The notes under the pieces: generated by a model | Told to the model about the DNA's origin: nothing | Seen by the model: the letters and a program-made list of their open reading frames with translations, nothing else | Database searches by the model: none | Assembly (NCBI RefSeq): GCF_001613125.1 | Contig: NZ_BDBT01000001.1 | Coordinates: forward strand, 416,129-480,128 | Source: Nocardia shimofusensis NBRC 100134 | Lineage (GTDB): Bacteria; Actinomycetota; Actinomycetes; Mycobacteriales; Mycobacteriaceae | Direction of reading: 5' to 3' | Length of the DNA stretch: 64,000 nucleotides | Part shown: piece by piece, positions 9,221 to 18,518 of the stretch | Layout: every line of letters starts with the position of its first letter | Numbering within the stretch: position 1 is the first letter of the stretch | Made by a program: the position numbers and the translations under genes

Positions 9221-9646
9221 GTGGATTTCGAGATCGTCACCCTGGACGAGAGCCTGGTCGCCGGACTCACCATCCCGCTGGCCGGTCGCGAAGTGACCGC
9301 CCGCGACCTCGATCTGGTGAACTTCACCTGGGACCGCTACCTGGCGCGGGAGAAGGCGGTGCCGCGGGTGGCCGCCTATGTCGGCCAGGACGACCACGCC
9401 GTCGCCGTGCTCGGCTACGAGATCACCGGACTCGACGAGCTGGACGCGGGCGATGTGCTCACCCGCATCCCGCAGGGCCGCTACGCCAGGTTCGTCGTCT
9501 CCGACAAACCCTACGACCTGCTGCGCACCGCGTGGGCCCAGGTCGCCAAGGCAGAGGCGACCGGTGTGATCACCCGTTCGCACCGCGCGGAGGTCGAGCG
9601 CTACACCGGTCCGACCTCGGTCGAGGTGTACGTCTCCCTGGACTGA
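9221..9646 (+). CDS. GyrI-like effector-binding domain protein (copy 2)
   Basis: A 141-residue paralogue of the preceding protein. Both begin with a similar VDFxxV stretch and share the GDVL-R-P-GRYARF block and the closing VEVYVSLD strand. The start GTG at 9221 is nine bases after the previous stop with AGGAA upstream. The pair looks like a tandem duplication and may form a heterodimer. A strong terminator follows at 9688. Confidence 0.75.
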   Translation: MDFEIVTLDESLVAGLTIPLAGREVTARDLDLVNFTWDRYLAREKAVPRVAAYVGQDDHAVAVLGYEITGLDELDAGDVLTRIPQGRYARFVVSDKPYDLLRTAWAQVAKAEATGVITRSHRAEVERYTGPTSVEVYVSLD

Positions 9647-9687
9647 CGCGGCGGCCCGGGACCGGCGGTCGGGGGCGGACGACAATC

Positions 9688-9728
9688 GCGAAGGAGCCGG
9701 AACCCGATTCGGGTTCCGGCTCCTTCGC
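9688..9728. terminator. Perfect hairpin between converging genes
   Basis: An 18-bp perfect stem (9688-9705 with 9711-9728) with a 5-base loop GATTC. It lies 41 bases after the GyrI-like operon and points toward ino1 from the other side, so it may stop transcripts coming from both directions. Confidence 0.8.
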
Positions 9729-9732
9729 TGTC

Positions 9733-9857
9733 CGGCTCACGCCGCCTGCGCCCCTCGGCTCACGCCCGCCGAGGTCAGCAGCTCACGCCACCGAGTACAT
9801 CGGCTCACGCCACGGGGTTCATCGACTCACGCCGCCGAACTCATCGGCTCACGCGTC
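9733..9857. repeat. Tandem 22-23 bp repeats at the 3' end of ino1
   Basis: Six degenerate copies of a unit beginning CGGCTCACGC start at 9733, 9756, 9779, 9801, 9823 and 9845, a period of 22-23 bases. The last copy contains the stop codon and last codons of ino1 (read on the minus strand), so the array looks like serial duplication of the gene's terminus into its 3' untranslated region. Confidence 0.8.
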
Positions 9858-10946
9858 GATGATGAACGCCTCGAGCTGCTCGCGGGCGATGTCGTCGGCC
9901 AGCTGCTTCGGCGGGGACTTCATCAGGTAGGCCGAGGCCGGGATGACCGGTCCGCCGATGCCGCGGTCCTTGGCGATCTTGGCCGCGCGCACCGCGTCGA
10001 TGATGATGCCCGCCGAGTTCGGCGAGTCCCACACCTCGAGCTTGTACTCCAGGTTCAGCGGCACGTCGCCGAAGGCGCGGCCCTCGAGGCGGACGTAGGC
10101 CCACTTGCGGTCGTCGAGCCAGCCCACGTGATCGGACGGGCCGATGTGCACATCGTTGGCGCCCAGTTCCTTCTTCAGGTTGCTGGTGACGGCCTGGGTC
10201 TTGGAGATCTTCTTCGACTCCAGACGCTCACGCTCGAGCATGTTCTTGAAGTCCATGTTGCCGCCGACGTTGAGCTGCATGGTGCGGTCGAGCTGCACGC
10301 CGCGGTCCTCGAACAGCTTGGCCATCACGCGGTGGGTGATGGTGGCGCCGACCTGGCTCTTGATGTCGTCGCCGACGATCGGGACGCCCGCGTCGGTGAA
10401 CTTCTGCGCCCATACCGGGTCGGAGGCGATGAACACCGGCAACGCGTTGACGAACGCCACGCCCGCGTCGATCGCGCACTGGGCGTAGAACTTGTCGGCC
10501 TCTTCCGAGCCCACCGGCAGGTAGGACACCAGGACGTCGACCTTCGCGTCCTTCAGTACCTGCACGATGTCGACGGCAGGCGCCTCGGAGAGCTCGATGG
10601 TCTCGGCGTAGTACTTGCCGATGCCGTCGAGAGTCGGGCCGCGCTGCACCACGACGTCGGTCGGGGGCACGTCGGAGATCTTGATGGTGTTGTTCTCGCT
10701 GGCGAAGATCGCCTCGGCCAGGTCGAAGCCGACCTTCTTGGCGTCGACGTCGAAAGCGGCGACGAACTTGACGTCGCGCACGTGGTAAGGGCCGAATTTG
10801 ACGTGCATCAGACCGGGCACGGTCGCGGTCTCGTCCGCGTCCTTGTAGTACTGCACGCCCTGGACCAAGGAGGAAGCGCAGTTGCCCACGCCCACGATGG
10901 CCACGCGAACTTCGGTGGCGTTCTCAGCCGTTGTGATGTCAGTCAT
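9849..10946 (-). CDS. ino1: Inositol-3-phosphate synthase
   Basis: A 365-residue enzyme converting glucose-6-phosphate to inositol-3-phosphate with NAD. This supplies phosphatidylinositol lipids and mycothiol. The NAD-binding turn [12 protein letters not shown] is near residues 16-27, and the conserved core ([39 protein letters not shown]) follows. The length equals that of the mycobacterial enzyme (Rv0046c). The ATG at 10946 lies inside the end of padR (8-base overlap), so the two are coupled. Mycothiol is also the likely cofactor of the DinB-like protein, and possibly of the arsenate reductases, later in the window. Confidence 0.95.
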   Translation of the reverse strand: MTDITTAENATEVRVAIVGVGNCASSLVQGVQYYKDADETATVPGLMHVKFGPYHVRDVKFVAAFDVDAKKVGFDLAEAIFASENNTIKISDVPPTDVVVQRGPTLDGIGKYYAETIELSEAPAVDIVQVLKDAKVDVLVSYLPVGSEEADKFYAQCAIDAGVAFVNALPVFIASDPVWAQKFTDAGVPIVGDDIKSQVGATITHRVMAKLFEDRGVQLDRTMQLNVGGNMDFKNMLERERLESKKISKTQAVTSNLKKELGANDVHIGPSDHVGWLDDRKWAYVRLEGRAFGDVPLNLEYKLEVWDSPNSAGIIIDAVRAAKIAKDRGIGGPVIPASAYLMKSPPKQLADDIAREQLEAFIIDA

Positions 10947-11505
10947 GGCCGATGTTTCCCTCTTTCTGTGGTGCCGCGTTCGTCGATTGCTCCGCCGCAA
11001 TCAACTCGTTGAGCCAGCGCACTTCGCGCTCGCTGGATTCGAGTCCGAGTTGATGGAGTTGCCGGGTGTAGCGATCCAGTGAGCCACTGGCCTTCTTGAT
11101 CGCCTCCCGGAGCCCCTCTCGGCGCTCTTCGACCTGACGCCGCCTGCCCTCCAGGATGCGCATCCTCGCCTCGGCGGGGGTGCGGGTGAAGAAGGCCAGA
11201 TGAACGCCGAAGCCGTCGTCGGTGTAGTTCTGCGGGCCGGTGTCGGCGAGCAGTTCGTTGAACCGCTCCCGTCCCGCGTCGGTCAGTTGGTAGACCCGGC
11301 GAGCCCGGCGCGTGGTGGCGCCGTCGGGGATCTCCTCCGCGATCAGTCCGTCCACCTGCATGCGGCGCAGGGTGGGATAGAGCGACCCGTAGGAGAAGGC
11401 CCTGAACGCTCCGAGCAGACCGGTGAGCCGCTTACGCAGCTCGTAGCCGTGCATGGGCGACTCGAGGAGCAGCCCGAGAATCGCCAATTCGAGCACGGGC
11501 TTCAC
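10939..11505 (-). CDS. PadR-family transcriptional regulator
   Basis: A 188-residue PadR protein: N-terminal winged helix ([41 protein letters not shown]) and a C-terminal helical dimerisation region ([16 protein letters not shown]). It matches Rv0047c in size and position, directly upstream of and overlapping ino1, so it probably controls ino1 and itself. GTG at 11505. A promoter with a small palindrome lies upstream at 11562-11590. Confidence 0.9.
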   Translation of the reverse strand: MKPVLELAILGLLLESPMHGYELRKRLTGLLGAFRAFSYGSLYPTLRRMQVDGLIAEEIPDGATTRRARRVYQLTDAGRERFNELLADTGPQNYTDDGFGVHLAFFTRTPAEARMRILEGRRRQVEERREGLREAIKKASGSLDRYTRQLHQLGLESSEREVRWLNELIAAEQSTNAAPQKEGNIGHD

Positions 11506-11561
11506 CCCCTGACGTGTCTCGGACCTGACCGATAAGACCTAACCGATGGATACGATTACCT

Positions 11562-11590
11562 ACTATATCGGAGCGATACATCTATGCACA
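11562..11590 (-). promoter_or_regulatory. Candidate padR-ino1 promoter with palindrome
   Basis: On the minus strand, TGTGCA (11585-11590), a 17-base spacer and TATAGT (11562-11567) form a plausible -35/-10 pair. A short perfect inverted repeat, TATCG-GAG-CGATA (11566-11578), overlaps the upstream edge of the -10 box and could be the autoregulatory PadR operator. Inference from spacing and symmetry only. Confidence 0.5.
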
Positions 11591-11676
11591 GTTCGCGGTC
11601 GTCGTCGCCGCAGCGCCCGCCGTGGCAATCGCGACAGCCCGACACGGGCGGCGGCGCGCACCGCTACTCTGGTGGC

Positions 11677-12096
11677 GTGCGAATCCAGCGGCAGGTGGTC
11701 GACTACGCGCTCCGGCGCCGATCGCTGCTGGCCGACGTCTATGCGGGCCGCGTCGACGTCGCCGAGGTGTGCGACGCCAACCCATACCTGCTGCGGGCGG
11801 CGAAGTTCCACGGCCGGGGGAGCGAGGTCACGTGTCCGATCTGCCGCAAAGAGCAGCTGACACTGGTGTCGTGGGTCTACGGAGACGGCTTGGGACCGGT
11901 GGCGGGCTCGGCTCGCACACCGGAGGAGCTCATCCGGCTGGCCGAGACCCGCGAGGAGTTCTCGGTGCACGTCGTCGAGGTCTGCCGCAGCTGCAGCTGG
12001 AACCACCTGGTGCAGTCCTATGTGCTCGGCGCCACCCCCGCGCCCACCCGTCGCCGCTCCGGCGGCCGGGCAGGCCGACGGACCGCCGCCGAGTGA
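11677..12096 (+). CDS. DUF5318-type protein with two CxxC pairs
   Basis: A 139-residue protein corresponding in size and place to Rv0049, beside padR and ponA. Two CxxC pairs (VTCPICRKE and EVCRSCSW) look like a zinc ribbon; a basic Arg-rich tail follows. The GTG at 11677 lies six bases after TACTCT, with no ribosome-binding site, so the mRNA is probably leaderless; an ATG at 11584 would add an unconvincing Ser/Pro/Arg-rich leader. Function unknown. Its conserved place upstream of ponA suggests a link to the cell envelope, but this is only an inference. Confidence 0.75.
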   Translation: MRIQRQVVDYALRRRSLLADVYAGRVDVAEVCDANPYLLRAAKFHGRGSEVTCPICRKEQLTLVSWVYGDGLGPVAGSARTPEELIRLAETREEFSVHVVEVCRSCSWNHLVQSYVLGATPAPTRRRSGGRAGRRTAAE

Positions 12097-12205
12097 TGCG
12101 CTCGGTCGTCGATCGGGCGGGTGGTCCTCGGCGCCCGCGAGTGCCCGTCGATCACGCCCCGGCACCGACCACGCTTGACCGCTACGAGTTATGGAGATCT
12201 TGTCA

Positions 12206-15129
12206 GTGAATTCGCCTTACGAGACTTCCCCCTACGGCGATGACCCGCACGGTGGCCGTGCTCAGCGAAGTTCACAACCGGATCCGAACCCGTATCCCCG
12301 GCGTCAGCCCCCGCCGCGGCCCCAGCAGGGCGGGCCGCGCCCCGGTCCCGGCCAGGGCGGGCCGATGCCGGGCGGGCAGCGACCCGGTCCGAACGGCGCC
12401 GGTCCGAACGGCACCGCCCCGCAGGGCGGCAGGCCACCGATGCGTTCCGGACCGCCGCCGCAGGGTGGCAGGCCCCCGCAGGGCAGACCCGCCCAGGGGC
12501 GCCCGGCCGAGGGCGGACAGCCGTCGGCGGGACGCCCGGCTCCGGGTGGCCGCCCGGCGGCGGGTAGGCCGCCGCAGGGCCAGCCGCCAGCGGGACGCCC
12601 GGTTCCGGCCGCCGCGGCGGGCGCGGCCGGCGCCACCCAGCGCATGGCACGGCCACCCCCGGAGCACGGCCGAACTCGCTGAGCGACGCAGTCGCCGAAC
12701 GCAATCGCTCGGGCCCCGGCACCGGTCCGCGACCCGCCACCGCGCGCACCGCCACCGGGCCACGACCCGCGATCGATCGCCCGGGAGCCGACAGCGCTCG
12801 CCCGGGAGCCGACGGCCCGCGCCGCGCCGGCGCGGCCACCACCGGCGAGCGCCGCGCGCAGTCCGGTCCACCCTCGGGACCGCCGCCCACCCGCGGCGGT
12901 GGCCGCGGCGGCGCGGGCGGCTCCGGCTCGAGCGGACCGGGCAGGAAGTTCCCGTGGAAGGCCGTCCGGCGCGTCTGTTACGTGCTGGTGGCACTCGCGA
13001 TCGTGGTGCCCAGCGCGATCTTCTTGGTCGCCTACTCCACCGTCTCGGTCCCCGAGCCGGGCGATCTCAAGACCAACCAGGTCGCGACGATCCTCGCCCA
13101 GGACGGCACCACCGTCATCAGCAAAGTGGTTCCGCCGCAGGGCAACCGCACCGACGTGACCATCGAGCAGATTCCGCCGCACGTGCGCAACGCGGTCATC
13201 GCGGCCGAGGACCGGGACTTCTACACCAACCCCGGCTTCTCCATCTCCGGCTTCGCGCGCGCGGCCCGCGACAACCTCCTGGGCAAGGAGAGCGCGGGCG
13301 GCGGCTCGACCATCACCCAGCAGTACGTGAAGAACGCGCTGGTCGGTGACGAACGCTCGCTCACCCGAAAGCTGCACGAGCTGGTCATCTCGGCGAAGAT
13401 GGCGCGGCAGTGGAGCAAGGACGAGATCCTCGCGGCCTACCTCAACACCATCTACTTCGGCCGCGGCGCGTACGGCATCGACGCCGCCTCGAAGGCCTAC
13501 TTCGGCAAGCCCGTACAGGAATTGACGGTCGCCGAGGGCGCGGTGCTCGCGGCCACCATCCAGCTGCCCTCGCTGCTGGACCCGGAGCAGAACCCGGACG
13601 GCGCCCGGACCCGCTGGAACTACGTGCTCGACGGCATGGTCTCCAGCGGCAATCTCGACGCGACCGAGCGCGCGGGCCAGCAGTACCCGACCGTGGTCTC
13701 GCTGGCGGCGACCCAGGAGGAAGCCGGCCTGAACTCCGGTCCCGAGGGCCTGATCAAGAACAAGGTGCTCGGCGAGCTCTCCGAGGCGGGCATCAGCGAA
13801 CAGCAGCTCAACACCGCGGGCCTGCAGATCACCACCACCATCGACGCCAAGGCCCAGCAGGCCGCGGTCGAGGCCGCGACCTCCAACCTGCAGGGCGAGC
13901 CCGAACAGCTGCGGACGGCGGTGGTCTCGATCGATCCGCACACCGGCGCGGTGCGCGCCTACTACGGCGGCCCCGACGGCAACGGATACGACTACGCCAA
14001 CGCGGCGTTGCAGACCGGTTCGTCGTTCAAGTCGATCGGCCTGGCCGCGAACCTGGAACTCGGCATCCCGTTGTCCCAGATGTACGACAGCTCACCGCTG
14101 ACCGTGCACGGCATCAAGATCACCAACGTGGAAGGCGAGGACTGCGGAACCTGCACCATCGCCGAAGCGCTCAAGCGCTCGTTGAACACCAGCTTCTACC
14201 GGATGCAGCTGGACATGCAGAACGGCCCGGAGAAGATCGCCGACATGGGTCACCGCCTCGGCATCCCGAAGGAACTGCCCGGCGTCGGCGCGACCCTGAC
14301 CGAGCCGGACGGCGCGGGCCCGAACAACGGCATCGTGCTCGGCCAGTACCAGGCCCGCCCGATCGACATGGCCTCGGCCTACGCCACGCTGGCCGCCTCC
14401 GGCGTCTACCACGCCCCGCACTTCGTCTCGCGGGTCGTGACCGCCGACGGTCAGGTGCTGCTCGACCGCGGCGATGTGCCCGGCGAGCAGGTGGTCTCCT
14501 CCGCTGTCGCCGACAATGTCACCGCCGCCATGCGTCCCATCGCCGCCTGGTCCCGTAATCACGGCCTGGCGGGCGGTCGCGAGTCCGCGGCCAAGACCGG
14601 CACCGCCCAGCTCGGCGACACCGGCGAGAACAAGGACACCTGGATGGTCGGGTACACCCCGTCGCTGTCGACGGCGGTCTGGGTCGGCTCGGTGGACAAC
14701 TCGCCGCTGCGCAACTTCTCGGGCGCCATGATCTACGGCTCCAGCCTCCCCTCCGACATCTGGAAGGAGACGATGGACGGCGCGCTGGAGGGTACCCCGA
14801 AGGAGTCCTTCCCCAAGCCCGCTCCCATCAAGGGGCAGGCCGGTGTCCCGGACTTCACCGCGCCGTACACGCCGCCGTCCACCACCGAGGCGCCGCCGCT
14901 GCTGCCGCCGGTGGTCATCACACCGTCGCAGGTCGAGATCCTGCCCGGCATCACCATTCCGGTGCCCGGCGTCGCGCCCGCGCCGCAGCGGCCGCAGCAG
15001 ACCCAGCAACAGAGTCCGCCGCGCAACGACGATCCCGGCCCGCTGCCCGGTCAGCCGGTCGCGCCGACCGGCGGCAATTCCCGGCCCGGCGCCGACGACA
15101 CCGACGACTCCACCCCGTCCGGTCGCTGA
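12206..15129 (+). CDS. ponA: Class A penicillin-binding protein PonA, frameshifted in its N-terminal tail
   Basis: A bifunctional peptidoglycan synthase, orthologous by position to Rv0050. The GTG at 12206 follows GGAGA and opens a Pro/Gly/Gln-rich cytoplasmic tail that runs into a stop at 12680. The rest of the protein is in the -1 frame: basic tail, membrane segment near 12982, GT51 domain (EDRDFYTNPG, GGGSTITQQYVKN) and transpeptidase (SSFK, SLN, KTGTA). One extra base in the C5 run at 12656-12660 would join the two into about 974 residues. No start codon exists between that stop and the membrane segment, so the shift is needed for a sensible protein. The tail ends in EILPGITIPVPG and a Pro/Gln-rich stretch. 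A sequencing error, phase variation or a real mutation are all possible. Confidence 0.85.
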
Positions 15130-15210
15130 CCCGGGGCGGGGGACATGGTCGCCGGTCGCACCGGCGGTCGATCCACGACGACTGCCGGTGGGCCGGTAGC
15201 CTCGGTGGAC

Positions 15211-16941
15211 GTGACCGATCAGCACATGGTGAACGAGCGCGGGGGCGGCGCCGGGCCGGTCGGGACACCGCCGGACGGGCCGCGGCCCGCCTCGCCCGCG
15301 CCCCTGGCCGCGGACCTGCGTTCGGATGACGAACGGGACCGGCCCAGCCGCACGGATTCGCTGACCGCGCAGGCGAGCACGCTCATCGGCGGCCCGGTGG
15401 GCGATCACGCGCTGATCGGCCGGGTCAGGTTCTGGACGCCGCTGCGGGTGCTGTTCCTGTTCACGGTGGTCTTCCTGGCTCTCGGCTGGGCGAGCAAAGC
15501 AGGCTGCCTGCAGCAGACCGAGACCGCCGACGGCGCTCTGGCGCTGGACTGGTACGACGGCCGTCAATACGTCGCCATGTGCTACTCCGACACCGTCCCG
15601 CTCTATGGCGCCGAACGCCTGGACGAGGGCGCGTTCCCGTACAAGAAGTCCTGGGAGGAGCAGACCCCCGACGGCGGCACCGAGACCAGGTACATGGAGT
15701 ATCCGGTGCTCTCCGGTCTCTACCAGTACGTCTCGATGCAGATCGCCAAGACCTGGGACGAGCTGCCGCTCCCCGGCGCGCTCCAGGTGGTCATCTACTT
15801 CAATGTGGTGGCCGTCGGTCTGGCGATGGCGTGGCTGGTCACGGTGTGGGCCTCGGCGATGCTGGCGCGGCGCCGGATCTGGGATGTCGCGCTGCTGGCC
15901 TGCTCGCCGCTGGTGATCGTGCACGCGTTCACCAATTTCGACCCCCTGGCAACGGCTTTCGCCGCGACCGGTCTGCTGGCCTGGGCACGTAAGCGACCGC
16001 TGCTGGCCGGCGTGCTGCTCGGCCTCGGCGGGGCCGCGAAACTGTATCCGCTGCTGCTGCTGGGCCCCATCGTCATCCTGTGCGTGCGCGCCGAGCAGAT
16101 GCAGCGACTGCCACGCCTGCGCAGGACCACCGGCCTGCGCGATATCGACGGCCTCGGCACCGTGCTGGACTGGCTGCGCGAGATCCCCTACCGGATCCGG
16201 TTCTGGAGCCTGCGCCCGCTCGGCGCGGCGGCGGTGGCGGTGGCGGGCGCCGCGGTCACCTGGCTGCTGGTGAACCTGCCCATCGCCGCGCTGTACCCGC
16301 AGGGCTGGCGGGAGTTCTTCCGCCTCAACACCTCCCGGCACGCCGACCCGGACTCCATATACAACGTGATCAGCTCCTTCACCGGCTGGGCCGGATTCGA
16401 CGGACACCTCTCCCACGGTGAGACGCCCTCGGTGCTCAACGCGGTCTCGCTGCTGCTGTTCGTCGCGGCCTGCGCGCTGATCGCCTATGTGGCGCTGACC
16501 GCACCGCGCCGCCCCCGGCTGACCCAGCTGTGCTTCCTGGTGGTGGCCGCGTTCCTGCTGACCAACAAGGTCTGGAGCCCACAGTATTCGCTGTGGCTGG
16601 TGCCGCTGGCGGTGCTGGCGGTCCCGCATCGGCGAATCCTGCTGGCGTGGATGACCATCGACGCGCTGGTCTGGGCGCCGCGCATGTTCTACTACCTCGG
16701 CACCGGCGCGAAAGGGTTGCCCGAGCAGTGGTTCACCGGCACGGTGATTGTGCGCGACCTCGCGGTGATCGGCCTGTGCGCGTTGATCATCCGGCAGATC
16801 TACCGCCCCGAGGAGGATCTGGTGCGCCGGGACTGGCAGGACGATCCGGTCGGCGGAATCCTCGACCGGGCGCCCGATCCGCTGCTGCCCTGGCTACCGC
16901 AGTGGTTGCGGCCGCGGGTGGCTCCCCTGCGGGTGACCTGA
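15211..16941 (+). CDS. GT-C type membrane glycosyltransferase (Rv0051-like)
   Basis: A 576-residue multi-pass membrane protein with at least ten hydrophobic segments, probably a polyprenyl-phosphate-dependent mannosyl- or arabinosyl-type transferase of the GT87/DUF2029 group. Conserved marks are the periplasmic CYSD, FPY and EYPVLSGL patterns and a late WSPQYSLWLVPL loop. It follows ponA as Rv0051 does. GTG at 15211 lies eight bases after TAGCCT, suggesting a leaderless transcript. A paralogue with the same marks lies at 31337-32761 on the other side of the Ter island. Confidence 0.82.
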   Translation: MTDQHMVNERGGGAGPVGTPPDGPRPASPAPLAADLRSDDERDRPSRTDSLTAQASTLIGGPVGDHALIGRVRFWTPLRVLFLFTVVFLALGWASKAGCLQQTETADGALALDWYDGRQYVAMCYSDTVPLYGAERLDEGAFPYKKSWEEQTPDGGTETRYMEYPVLSGLYQYVSMQIAKTWDELPLPGALQVVIYFNVVAVGLAMAWLVTVWASAMLARRRIWDVALLACSPLVIVHAFTNFDPLATAFAATGLLAWARKRPLLAGVLLGLGGAAKLYPLLLLGPIVILCVRAEQMQRLPRLRRTTGLRDIDGLGTVLDWLREIPYRIRFWSLRPLGAAAVAVAGAAVTWLLVNLPIAALYPQGWREFFRLNTSRHADPDSIYNVISSFTGWAGFDGHLSHGETPSVLNAVSLLLFVAACALIAYVALTAPRRPRLTQLCFLVVAAFLLTNKVWSPQYSLWLVPLAVLAVPHRRILLAWMTIDALVWAPRMFYYLGTGAKGLPEQWFTGTVIVRDLAVIGLCALIIRQIYRPEEDLVRRDWQDDPVGGILDRAPDPLLPWLPQWLRPRVAPLRVT

Positions 16942-16954
16942 GCCCGCGACTCGA

Positions 16955-18487
16955 TCACTCCGAGCGCAACAGACGCGACGCCCGCTGCGGATCACGCGGC
17001 AGCACATCCAGTTGCAGCTGCCAGGCGCTGCCGGTCCACGGGTCGAACATCGGGGTGTCGGTGATGGTCGGCAGATGCCTGGCGTGCTGGGACAGCGCCG
17101 ACACCGTGTCGTCGGGCACCGCGATCTCGTCGGTGCCGACGATGAGAATCGACAGCCCGATGAGATCGCCGCAGCCGGTGAGCGTGAGCAGACGCGCGGC
17201 GTCGATCGCCTGGTAGCCGTGCGGGAAATCCGAGACCACCAGCACTCGATGCTCGGCCGGCGGGGTGAAAGCGCCGCCCTGATACGCCATTTCGGCCAGC
17301 TCGGCGGCCTCGGCGAGAGCGCGCAGGCGGTCCGAGATCAGGGTGTGGTCGGTGATCGGCGGACCGTTCAGCACGGGGGCGAGCGCGGGCAGCAGCGCGG
17401 TGTAGGCGCCGGTGAGGTCGATGACGTCGATGCGTGTGCGCTTGCCCGGTTCGACGGCCAGCAATCGGGCCAGCAGCGCGCCGACCACGGGCGCGGCGGC
17501 GGCCGGGACGTCGGTGTCGATCCACAGCGGCCGGGTCAGCGGTACGGGCACGCAGTACGGGATGCGCAGCGTGCCCCGATCGGGGGCGTAGAGCTCACCG
17601 ATCCGGATGCCGTCGGCGGGCGCGGGCGGGTCCTGCCAGGCCGGTGAGTGCCAGGCGGCCAGCGCGGGCGGCAGCCGCAGCTCGGCCTCGGCGAGCTCGC
17701 GCACGAGGTGCTCGCTGTCCTTGCGGTGATTGTCCTCGGCGGTACCCGCCAGCTCCTCGGCACGCCGTTGCGCGGCCTGCCTGGCCTGCTCGGCGGCAGG
17801 GGTGTTGCGGGTGGCCGGGTCCGAGACCGCCGCCGACAGTTCGTCATCGAGGCGTTTGGCGGCGTAATCCCTGGCGGCGACGAGCGCGGCCGCCGAGCGG
17901 GCCGCGTCCTCGAAGATCATCCACAGTCGTTCCAGCCCGTAGCCGACCTCCACCGCGGGGCCGCCGCCCTCGGGAATGTGGGTGCGCCGTGGGCTCGCGT
18001 CCTGGCCTGGCTCGGGTTCGTCGACCTCGACACCGTGCGCGGGCAGCAGCACCGGCAGACCGCCCGCGTACCCCTGACCGACCGCGCGCACCTTCCAGTC
18101 CGTACCGCGCTGGTATAGCTCGAGGCAGATCAGCGCGCTCTCCCCCGCGGCCGGTTCGATCTCGAACTGCACGAGCGCGGCGACGCCGTCGGTCAGCACC
18201 GTGCGCACCCGGCCCAGCGCGCGCCGCGGATCCTCGGCGCTGACCACGAGCAGCACCGCGGCCGCGGCCGCGCGCAGGTCGGCGAGAGTGACCTCGAGGC
18301 GCGCGCCCGACAACCGCACCCCGGCGGTCTCGGTCTGGTTGTAGAACACGAAATCCGCGTGGCTCGCGCAGCGCAGATCCTCGCCGACGACCAGCGCGCA
18401 CACGTCCAGCGCGGTGTCCGCCTGGGCTTGGAAGGCCACCGTCCGCGCGGTGAGCGCCACGTTCTGGCCCGCCTGGAGTCCGATCAC
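16955..18487 (-). CDS. TerD-like domain fused to FtsK-like module
   Basis: A 510-residue protein. Residues 1-170 form a divergent TerD domain (VIGLQAGQNVALT, ADFVFYNQ, GTDWKVRAVGQGYAGG) lacking the DxDLDAS and GEGDDE calcium-binding signatures. Residues 215-330 are charged and coiled-coil-like. The last 200 residues resemble the segment in actinobacterial FtsK/HerA-like proteins that precedes the translocase core (RTRIDVIDLTGAY, HRVLVVSDFPHGY, GLSILIVGT), but no Walker A motif is present. It may be a scaffold or DNA-linked partner of Ter complexes. GTG at 18487 follows GGAGGGGG; GTG at 18490 is an alternative. Confidence 0.72.
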   Translation of the reverse strand: MIGLQAGQNVALTARTVAFQAQADTALDVCALVVGEDLRCASHADFVFYNQTETAGVRLSGARLEVTLADLRAAAAAVLLVVSAEDPRRALGRVRTVLTDGVAALVQFEIEPAAGESALICLELYQRGTDWKVRAVGQGYAGGLPVLLPAHGVEVDEPEPGQDASPRRTHIPEGGGPAVEVGYGLERLWMIFEDAARSAAALVAARDYAAKRLDDELSAAVSDPATRNTPAAEQARQAAQRRAEELAGTAEDNHRKDSEHLVRELAEAELRLPPALAAWHSPAWQDPPAPADGIRIGELYAPDRGTLRIPYCVPVPLTRPLWIDTDVPAAAAPVVGALLARLLAVEPGKRTRIDVIDLTGAYTALLPALAPVLNGPPITDHTLISDRLRALAEAAELAEMAYQGGAFTPPAEHRVLVVSDFPHGYQAIDAARLLTLTGCGDLIGLSILIVGTDEIAVPDDTVSALSQHARHLPTITDTPMFDPWTGSAWQLQLDVLPRDPQRASRLLRSE

Positions 18488-18518
18488 CACTCCCCCTCCG
18501 ATGTCCGTGCGGGGCAGG

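Noticed and set aside
9733..9857. The 22-23 bp repeats as a CRISPR array.
   Set aside because: The copies are directly abutting without spacers and degenerate; there are no cas genes.
12640..12690. Programmed ribosomal frameshift in ponA.
   Set aside because: No classical slippery heptamer followed by a pseudoknot was seen, and the C run is a common error site; kept only as a weak alternative.
14092..16629. A long minus-strand open frame.
   Set aside because: Antisense to ponA and the GT-C gene, with no start signal or domain.
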